A stretch of DNA of 34,189 nt from Bacteroidaceae bacterium. Lineage in GTDB: Bacteria > Bacteroidota > Bacteroidia > Bacteroidales > Bacteroidaceae. The position numbers and the translations under genes were made by a program. The notes below the pieces were generated by a model. That model saw only the letters and a program-made list of their open reading frames with translations. It was not told the DNA's origin and searched no databases. Where the stretch lies: contig JAFWYQ010000027.1 of NCBI GenBank assembly GCA_017517605.1, forward strand, positions 1 to 34,189, written 5' to 3'. Shown here piece after piece: positions 1-6,251 of this stretch (within the stretch, counting starts at the first letter, position 1; each line of letters opens with the position of its first letter).

Positions 1-176
1 GTATATTCATTAGAATATGATTGGTATCCGTCTCCTCTATGCGTCACTTCCACCGTCAAATTTTCACTTGATATAATGTTGTAATAAATACCATCTACCT
101 CAAAATTATGGGCAATTGCTGCGATGCTATACAATATTGCTGTTATTGTTAATAGCATGGTTTTGGATGCTTTCAT
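1..176 (-). CDS. Secreted BspA-like/leucine-rich-repeat surface protein, N-terminus only (partial)
   Basis: The frame is open from an ATG at 176 to the window edge and gives 58 residues. It starts with a signal peptide (MKASKTMLLTITAILYSIAA) and continues with a stretch containing FEVDGIYYNI and TVEVTHRG. The pattern 'F-VDGIYYNI ... VEVT' right after the signal peptide is typical of Bacteroidales BspA-like LRR_5 surface proteins. The rest of the gene lies outside the window, so repeats and anchor cannot be checked. A TATCTTTG -7 box on the minus strand (296-303) lies about 120 bases upstream of the start. Family assignment is from memory of the motif; the signal peptide is seen directly. Confidence 0.6.
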   Translation of the reverse strand, partial: MKASKTMLLTITAILYSIAAIAHNFEVDGIYYNIISSENLTVEVTHRGDGYQSYSNEY

Positions 177-295
177 TGTTTCTTTATTTTCTTTTATTTA
201 TTACCACCTCTGTTTTTTTTATGGATTCGGTCTTTTCAATATATCCTTCTCTCGCGCACTTTCATGTTGGAAGAGTATTCAGCGCGAATATGGGG

Positions 296-303
296 CAAAG
301 ATA
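296..303 (-). promoter_or_regulatory. Bacteroidetes -7 promoter box for the partial BspA-like gene
   Basis: The minus strand reads TATCTTTG, a perfect TAnnTTTG -7 element. No good TTTG -33 element is seen at the usual distance. It would give a leader of roughly 110 bases before the ATG at 176. Confidence 0.45.
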
Positions 304-367
304 GAGTTTTTTTTATTATTTTAATGAGAGAGATCAGCAAATATTTCTGTTTTTTGTTGCTTCGTTG

Positions 368-888
368 ACATTTTGTCAAACTGTATATTCCGCATGCGAG
401 AATCGCGTATTCTTGTGTGAGAGAGATTCGGCTTGGAAATACGCGATTTTTGATGCGCTTAAAAGATTTAAACCATTGAGGAATAAGCAGAACGGCAAAT
501 GATCGTTTTAGAAAAACAGAAATTCTACGTGCCAATAATGTGCCAAAACGAGGGTTTGCCGAAAGAGTGAAAATGAAAGTGGTGTGTTTACCCCCGTTCG
601 ATGGCCATCGGACAGGAGATGAATGGCTATCGGAGGAGAGACGGATGGCCATTTGTGTGTGAGACGGATGGCCATCCAATAAAAGTCCGATGGCCATCGG
701 ACTCGTGGGCATTGGGGTAGGGTGATGCGTCGGAATGCCGATTATGATGTGTAGATGGTGCGACTTTTGTGAATATGAAAGGGGGAAATTGGTGCGTTTT
801 TTATCTATTTATGCAAAAAGAGAGTCGTATTTTGCATAAATATGCACTATTATGCTCGCTTTATGCAGTTAAAAAATTGACAAAATGT
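368..888 (-). repeat. 521-base palindrome-rich repeat with terminal inverted repeats, copy L
   Basis: The element begins ACATTTTGTCAA (368-379) and ends TTGACAAAATGT (877-888), a perfect 12-base terminal inverted repeat. Its reverse complement matches 29680-30200 base for base over most of its length, without visible gaps. It carries a cluster of GATGGCCATC palindromes (599-610, 666-677 and a perfect 20-base palindrome at 684-703), a 15-base direct repeat with a 23-base period (638-652 and 661-675), and an inverted repeat of CGCGTATT/AATACGCG near 403-450. No transposase is present and no target duplication is obvious. A MITE-like non-autonomous element or a dispersed intergenic repeat fits best. 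It fills most of the gene-free stretch 177-989. Confidence 0.8.
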
Positions 889-963
889 AAGTAGAAAGCA
901 TTTTTCTTGCATACAGGATATACAAATGTCCTCGGATACCATCTAACTTTCGTTTCTTTGTTG

Positions 964-971
964 TATCTTTG
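964..971 (+). promoter_or_regulatory. -7 promoter box for cca
   Basis: TATCTTTG matches TAnnTTTG exactly and lies 18 bases before the ATG at 990. Its position makes the in-frame TTG at 969 an unlikely start. No clear TTTG -33 element is seen. Confidence 0.5.
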
Positions 972-989
972 TCACAGAATTTGAAGACA

Positions 990-2422
990 ATGATAGAACT
1001 GACTCAAGAAGAACTGAAGGAGAGACTCTCCGACAAGATATTTCACCAAATATCCGAAACGGCTGATGAACTGGGCGTAGAGTGCTATGTGGTAGGCGGA
1101 TACGTGAGGGATATATTCCTTGAACGCCCATCGAAGGACATCGACGTGGTGGTGGTGGGCAGTGGCATTGCACTGGCCGAAGCCTTGGCCAAGCGGTTGG
1201 GCAAGCGGGCGCACCTGTCTGTATTCAAGAACTTTGGTACGGCACAAGTGAAGTTTCACCACACGGAAGTGGAGTTTGTGGGAGCACGCAAGGAGTCGTA
1301 CCAACGCGACTCGCGCAAACCCATCGTGGAGGACGGCACACTGGAGGACGACCAGAACCGGCGCGACTTCACCATCAATGCCTTGGCAATCTGCTTGAAC
1401 AAGGCTCGCTTTGGCGAACTGGTGGATCCCTTCGGCGGCATGGATGACCTATGGGAAAAGACCATACGCACACCACTCGACCCGGACATCACCTTCAGCG
1501 ACGACCCCCTGCGCATGATGCGATGCATACGCTTTGCCACACAGCTGAACTTCTATATCGACGACGAGACGTTCGAATCGCTCTGCCGCAACAAGGAGCG
1601 CATCGAAATCATCTCCAAGGAGCGCATTGCCGACGAGTTGAACAAGATTGTGGCCTCGCCCATTCCCTCGAAAGGGTTCATCGACCTGGAGCGGAGCGGC
1701 CTGTTGGCACTCATCTTCCCCGAAATGGCGGCCCTGCAAGGGGTGGAGACGATGAACGGACGGGCACATAAGGACAACTTCTACCACACGCTGGAGGTGC
1801 TGGACAATGTGGCCAAACAGACCGACAACCTGTGGCTACGCTGGGCGGCTATCCTGCACGACATCGGCAAGCCGCGCTCGAAACGTTGGGAACCACGCAT
1901 CGGGTGGACGTTCCACAACCACAACTACTTGGGCGAAAAGATGATACCGAATATCTTCCGCCGCATGAAGTTGCCGATGAACGAGAAGATGAAGTACGTG
2001 CAGAAGCTCGTAGGGTTGCACATGCGCCCCATCGTGATAGCCGATGACATAGTGACAGACAGTGCAGTGCGTCGTCTGCTCTTCGAGGCGGGCGACGACA
2101 TTGACGACCTGATGCTGCTCTGCGAAGCGGACATCACCTCGAAAAATGCCGAGCGCAAGCAACGCTTCCTCGACAACTTCAAGATGGTGCGTCAGAAACT
2201 CAAGACCTGGAGGAGCGCGACCGCATCCGCCAGTTTCAACCACCTGTCACCGGCGAGGAAATCATGGAGGTGTTCGGCCTCTCACCCTGTCGCGAAATCG
2301 GTACACTGAAGACCGCCATCAAGGATGCCATCCTCGACGGAGACATCCCCAACGAACACGATGCCGCCTTTGAATACATGCTTGAAAAAGCAAAGAAGAT
2401 GGGATTGGAAAGGGTGAAGTAA
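990..2422 (+). CDS. cca: CCA-adding tRNA nucleotidyltransferase with HD domain, frameshifted near 2204
   Basis: Adds or repairs the 3' CCA of tRNAs in the cytoplasm. The N-terminus has the class II nucleotidyltransferase signature YVVGGYVRD followed by SKDIDVVVVG (the metal-binding DxD), then RRDFTINALA, the poly(A) polymerase-like head and RNA-binding region, and an HD phosphohydrolase motif (ILHDIGKPRS). The frame from 990 stops early at 2309. From about 2204 the family-like C-terminus (DLEERDRIRQFQPPVTGEEI, then EVFGLSPCREIG) continues in the next frame to TAA at 2420-2422. Adding one G between 2204 and 2205 restores a single protein of about 477 residues, normal for this family. The ATG at 990 is preferred to the TTG at 969 because the promoter overlaps the latter. 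A sequencing or assembly error is the simplest cause. Confidence 0.9.
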
Positions 2423-2458
2423 AGGACAGAGGGAAGTACATACACCGACTTGAAGTTA

Positions 2459-2499
2459 CTGCCTCAGTGATGTCAGTCCCCTGCCTCAGTGATGTCAGT
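2459..2499. repeat. Intergenic direct duplication, two 19-base copies, 22-base period
   Basis: CTGCCTCAGTGATGTCAGT occurs at 2459-2477 and again at 2481-2499, and a third partial copy (CTGCCTC) follows at 2503. It lies between the convergent cca gene and the minus-strand gene ending at 2549. Confidence 0.7.
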
Positions 2500-2524
2500 G
2501 TACTGCCTCTATAGTGGCAGAGGA

Positions 2525-2544
2525 CTGCCAAGCGGCTTTGGCAG
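2525..2544. terminator. Possible terminator hairpin between convergent genes
   Basis: CTGCCAA, six bases, TTGGCAG form a 7-base-pair stem just past the cca stop and before the opposing stop at 2549. No strong T-run follows on either strand, so the assignment is weak. Confidence 0.3.
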
Positions 2545-2548
2545 GGAT

Positions 2549-3673
2549 TCATTTCCAATGCCACTCCTCCCACCAATGGATGTGCAAACCAGACAACTCT
2601 ATAGCACGAATAAATAGCTTCATGGGTTCATAACCATGCCAGATTTGACGTTGTGGAAAAGTATTTCCGTTTGCTCCTTCTGTAAATATGACAAGACAAC
2701 CATCGTATTCTGTGTAAAATCCGTTTTCTTCTACATGATTATTAGGTAGTTTTAATGAGTTCAATGAATCCTTCAAGGTTAGAAACCCACCCCATTCTTC
2801 TGTTGTCAAAACACGACAACCTGTATCGTGCGCCAATTCACCGACTTTCCTACACCACATAATCTTGCCATTGACTATACGAATCTTTATTTGAGGCAAT
2901 TCCCCAAAAGAGCCGAATAGTTCAAAATCAAACCACCTGTTCTTTTTATAGTTCAAAGCCCATTCATCTGATTCACTCCACCATTCAAAATGACATTCGT
3001 TTTTTGCCTGCCCAAACGCATTCAGTAGAAAACTCTGCGGCCATTTAAAGTCGGTGAGCGAATAGAGGTAAAGCACAGCGTCCTTTAAGTCACCGCCAAA
3101 AGGATAGGTCTTGACATAGTACTTCCCTTTCCTATAAAGTTCCACACTCCATGTGTCTGCTCCGTTGTAAAAGCCCGTATCGCCCAATCCCTCATCCCGG
3201 ATGGAAGAATTGTTCAACAAGGCACAGAAGGTTTTCCATTCTTCATGGGTCAGTTCACGCGTATGCAGATAATTATAGGTGAACTGAGTATAAATTGCTG
3301 TCCAGAAGAGTTCATAGCGTCCTACTTCTGTTTCTTGAGCTATCAGAATTATGTTATAGAACCTTCTGCTAAGGATACAACGCACGGCATGAAGGTTGAT
3401 GCGGAATGATTTCCCCTCTATCACAGGATAAAGTCGGACTCCATAATTATCGGCACACATTTCCAGGACTTCATTCTGCTGTTTGATAGCCGCTCCGCCT
3501 TGCTTGGTCAATTCGGGAGGAAACTTCCACCATCCCCACCGATTCATCAAGCGCCCTTCTTCACCACGCGAAGCTACAGAATCCAAATAAACCTTATCCA
3601 CTTCAGATTTCCATTGCGCTATAGCAAAGCCTGTGGAAGTAATAAAGATAAAGAGTAGAATATAACGTTTCAT
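2549..3673 (-). CDS. Exported protein of unknown function, 374 aa
   Basis: The N-terminus (MKRYILLFIFITSTGFAIAQ) is a clear signal peptide with an A-x-A-type cleavage site. No lipobox, membrane segment or catalytic motif is recognised in the mature part, which is rich in aromatic residues (several WW and W-rich stretches, including the C-terminal HIHWWEEWHWK). The start lies four bases after the stop of the TonB C-terminal-domain gene upstream, so the two are probably co-transcribed. I do not recognise the family; it may be one of the Bacteroidales-only DUF families. A periplasmic or outer-surface location is inferred from the signal peptide only. Confidence 0.75.
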   Translation of the reverse strand: MKRYILLFIFITSTGFAIAQWKSEVDKVYLDSVASRGEEGRLMNRWGWWKFPPELTKQGGAAIKQQNEVLEMCADNYGVRLYPVIEGKSFRINLHAVRCILSRRFYNIILIAQETEVGRYELFWTAIYTQFTYNYLHTRELTHEEWKTFCALLNNSSIRDEGLGDTGFYNGADTWSVELYRKGKYYVKTYPFGGDLKDAVLYLYSLTDFKWPQSFLLNAFGQAKNECHFEWWSESDEWALNYKKNRWFDFELFGSFGELPQIKIRIVNGKIMWCRKVGELAHDTGCRVLTTEEWGGFLTLKDSLNSLKLPNNHVEENGFYTEYDGCLVIFTEGANGNTFPQRQIWHGYEPMKLFIRAIELSGLHIHWWEEWHWK

Positions 3674-3677
3674 GATA

Positions 3678-4160
3678 CTATTTTTTTGGTAATTTGAATT
3701 GGATAGGGAATGTGAAATAGCCTTTTATTGGTTCTCCATGTCGGAGGTCACGGGCAGGTTCCCAACAAGGCATGATACGGACAATGCGCAAGGCTTCGGC
3801 ATCCAATAGCGGATGTGAACTACGGAGAATTTTAGTTGAGGCAATATTGCCTTGCTCATCAACAAGAATCTGAATGATACTTCTTCCTTCAATACTGTCG
3901 GATAATAATTCTTTAGGGTAACGTAGGTTGTCATAGATGAACTTTACCAGAGCCTGTGTCCCTCCTGGAAATTTTGGTATTGGAACATCATCAAAAAAGC
4001 CATCTTCTTGCTTAGTGGACGTACTGTCTGCCAAATGTGTCATACGTGCATACACCGCCCAATGAGGATTTCCATCGATTGGGTGATTGGCTACCGCATC
4101 TTGAGCAGACATCCAATACCCTACGCCAATGCATAACATCCATAAAATCTTTCTTTCCAT
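3678..4160 (-). CDS. Small exported protein with TonB C-terminal domain, 160 aa
   Basis: After an N-terminal hydrophobic segment (about residues 4-20, signal peptide or single anchor) and a short linker, residues of about 60-157 match the TonB C-terminal fold of Bacteroidetes: IPKFPGGTQALVKFI, then YPKELL, IIQILVDEQGNI, LLDAEALRIVRIMPCWEPA and a final YFTFPIQFKL. TonB C-terminal domains contact TonB boxes or peptidoglycan. This protein lacks the long proline-rich periplasm-spanning region of a true TonB, so a role as an energy transducer is doubtful and a stand-alone periplasmic TonB_C protein is more likely. A -7 box lies at 4192-4199, so it probably starts a two-gene operon with the unknown exported protein. 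Confidence 0.8.
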   Translation of the reverse strand: MERKILWMLCIGVGYWMSAQDAVANHPIDGNPHWAVYARMTHLADSTSTKQEDGFFDDVPIPKFPGGTQALVKFIYDNLRYPKELLSDSIEGRSIIQILVDEQGNIASTKILRSSHPLLDAEALRIVRIMPCWEPARDLRHGEPIKGYFTFPIQFKLPKK

Positions 4161-4191
4161 AACTTTTTCATTTTACAATTAAACTTTGAGG

Positions 4192-4221
4192 CAAAGGTAG
4201 GAAGATTCGGTTTTACACAAT
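4192..4221 (-). promoter_or_regulatory. Promoter of the TonB_C gene pair
   Basis: On the minus strand TACCTTTG (4192-4199) fits TAnnTTTG. ATTG (4218-4221) lies 18 bases upstream as a one-mismatch -33 element. The leader would be about 30 bases. Confidence 0.5.
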
Positions 4222-4268
4222 GCTTTTAGGGAATAAAATGACAGGAGGGGGAAGGCGGCGCAAAAGAC

Positions 4269-4304
4269 AATCCCAATATAATGATAATGCAGTATATTGG
4301 GATT
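4269..4304 (-). terminator. Terminator hairpin downstream of the TPR/HTH lipoprotein gene
   Basis: AATCCCAATATA (4269-4280) and TATATTGGGATT (4293-4304) are perfect 12-base arms with a 12-base loop. On the minus strand the stem is followed by GTCTTTTG, a weak T-tract. It lies about 50 bases past the stop at 4354. Confidence 0.6.
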
Positions 4305-4353
4305 CAAAGATTTACGTATATTTTTGCTCGATTTGTGGAAAACCGAATAGTTT

Positions 4354-6156
4354 TCATTCTTCAGGAAGGAATCTCTGCAAATCCTTGCGGTAGATGCGTA
4401 CCGTGTCAGGAGAAAGGGCTGCTGCTTCGGCTATCAAATTGTTGTCGGTAATGCCTGCATATAGGAGGCAGACAACAATCTGTTTATTGGGTGGAAGAGC
4501 GGCTTCGTCCATGCGAGTGGCAATACCTGGAGAAAGGTATTCGGCATACTCTCGGAGTAAAGGCAGATAAGATTCTCGCCGAATACGCATACCACGCATA
4601 CGATCGGACGAATTGCTTTGAATTTGCAATAACAACAATACGGCGGCATTGTTGCCTCCTTGCTCTAAGAAATTGAAACACTGTTCCCAACGGAGATAAT
4701 TTGTCCGCAACGTGTTGTATGAGTCTTGCAACTCTTGTAAAGTAGCATTTGTTTGCTGTTTTTCTTTTGACAAAATTCGATTCTCTGCTTCGATTTGTTG
4801 TAGTTCTTCACGACTGCTTTTTAGTGTGTCGTTAAGTCCTTTTAGCTTGTTTGCATTCTCTTGGTATTGCTTTTCGATTTTTTGTAGTTCACGTTCCTTC
4901 AAACTGATGCGGCTACGTAAGGTACGGCGTTCTTCGATACTTTGAAGTTTCATTGTCTCTAATTCCTTTGTCAAAACAGCGCGTTGTCGGTCATGATTCC
5001 GCTTGCGTTGTTGGAAGAAATGGATTATAAGCAATATCACAACCAATGCAACACTTGCGGTTAACCATACTATCCATCGGCTTTTCTGTTGTTTCAAGAG
5101 GTGTTCATGATGGATGGTTGTGGTATCCTCCTGCCAAGAGAGTTCGCTTACTTCTATAGCCCGATTTCGGTGTTGCAATTGTTGGTCGTATATGGAATGC
5201 AGACGGTTGTAGATGACGGATTGCCGATAGTCTTTCCGTACACGAGTCAATTCTGCCAATAGGCTGTAGATGGAACGTTGTAATGTGCTATCCGGGCTTT
5301 GGGATGCCAGATGCAAGTACTCTTCTGCGCGCGAATAATCGCGACGGTCGATGGCTATGCATCCCAAGCAATAGAGGGCTTTGCTTTTCCATGTGGAATC
5401 TTTCAGTGTAGGTAATAAGTCGATGAGCAAACGGTTGGCCTTTTCGCTCTCTTTTTGTTCGTGCAGGAAAGCGGCATACTCTAATTGGATGCCGGATGAT
5501 TCGTCTTCGTCAAGAAGAGGGAGTTTGGAAAACACCTGTTGGTAATACACTTCGGCACTATCGGCTTGTTGGAGCAAGCGATGGCAGGTGGCTATGTTCT
5601 TCAACATCCACACTTGATGGGGAGGTTTGCTGGTACGTAATTTATAAGGATAAGATTTTTGATAGCAGTCTAATGCACGCTCATAAAGTTGTTGGGTGTA
5701 ATAAATGTCGCCCAACCGTTCGAATGTCATTCCTAAGAAGTGAGGGTCGTCTACTGAAGAAAGTGCCTGACGTGCCTTTAATAAAGAGGAAACGGCCCCT
5801 TCGATGTCACCTCGGAATTCCCGACGGATACCTTGGTAGAAGAATGCACGTCCTTGATAACGTGAAGGCTTATCAATTTGGGAATAGTAATCTACCGCTA
5901 CATCAATGAGGGTGTCGCCAAACAAACCGGCTTTCCGCATACGGTGCGAAGCTTGGGTCATTAGTAAGGCGCAACGGGCCCGTTGCTCTGCGCTCCATTC
6001 GTCGACGGGTTGGTGATACAACAGTGCTAATGTGCTGTCCGGCCACTGTTCAACCTTTGCCTCGGCTTCGGAGAGTAATTGTTCTACCGAAGGGTGAACA
6101 CATGAAACCAAACAGGAAACGCATAGATACAGGATGACTTGATAGATGAACTTCAT
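4354..6156 (-). CDS. TPR lipoprotein with transmembrane segment, coiled coil and HTH-like C-terminus (membrane-bound regulator type), 600 aa
   Basis: The N-terminus is a lipoprotein-type signal with Cys at 15 and 19 (LCVSCLVSC). Residues of about 25-320 form repeated helical pairs of TPR type (for example MTFERLGDIYYTQQLYERAL). A membrane segment follows near residues 355-375 (RWIVWLTASVALVVILLIIH), then a long charged coiled coil (about 380-465). The C-terminal residues 565-600 (ITDNNLIAEAAALSPDTVRI) look like a LuxR/FixJ-type helix-turn-helix. This architecture is common in Bacteroides as a one-piece signal-transduction protein: periplasmic TPR sensor, membrane crossing, cytoplasmic DNA-binding end. 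The target is unknown; the adjacent MG2-type gene 95 bases upstream is a plausible partner, but that is inference. If the protein has both a lipid anchor and a TM segment its topology is unusual, so the N-terminal segment may instead be a plain signal or anchor. Confidence 0.75.
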   Translation of the reverse strand: MKFIYQVILYLCVSCLVSCVHPSVEQLLSEAEAKVEQWPDSTLALLYHQPVDEWSAEQRARCALLMTQASHRMRKAGLFGDTLIDVAVDYYSQIDKPSRYQGRAFFYQGIRREFRGDIEGAVSSLLKARQALSSVDDPHFLGMTFERLGDIYYTQQLYERALDCYQKSYPYKLRTSKPPHQVWMLKNIATCHRLLQQADSAEVYYQQVFSKLPLLDEDESSGIQLEYAAFLHEQKESEKANRLLIDLLPTLKDSTWKSKALYCLGCIAIDRRDYSRAEEYLHLASQSPDSTLQRSIYSLLAELTRVRKDYRQSVIYNRLHSIYDQQLQHRNRAIEVSELSWQEDTTTIHHEHLLKQQKSRWIVWLTASVALVVILLIIHFFQQRKRNHDRQRAVLTKELETMKLQSIEERRTLRSRISLKERELQKIEKQYQENANKLKGLNDTLKSSREELQQIEAENRILSKEKQQTNATLQELQDSYNTLRTNYLRWEQCFNFLEQGGNNAAVLLLLQIQSNSSDRMRGMRIRRESYLPLLREYAEYLSPGIATRMDEAALPPNKQIVVCLLYAGITDNNLIAEAAALSPDTVRIYRKDLQRFLPEE

Positions 6157-6251
6157 GGGAAAAAGAATATTCCTTTCTCAAATGTGCTTCCGCCTTTTGA
6201 TTGTATAAATACTTATCCTTATGTTGGGAAACAGACTATTGCAACTTTTGA

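Noticed and set aside
599-703. CRISPR array
   Set aside because: Units are palindromic, short and irregular, without equal spacers; no cas genes are present.
969-989. TTG start of cca at 969
   Set aside because: The TATCTTTG promoter box (964-971) overlaps it; the ATG at 990 fits the family N-terminus.
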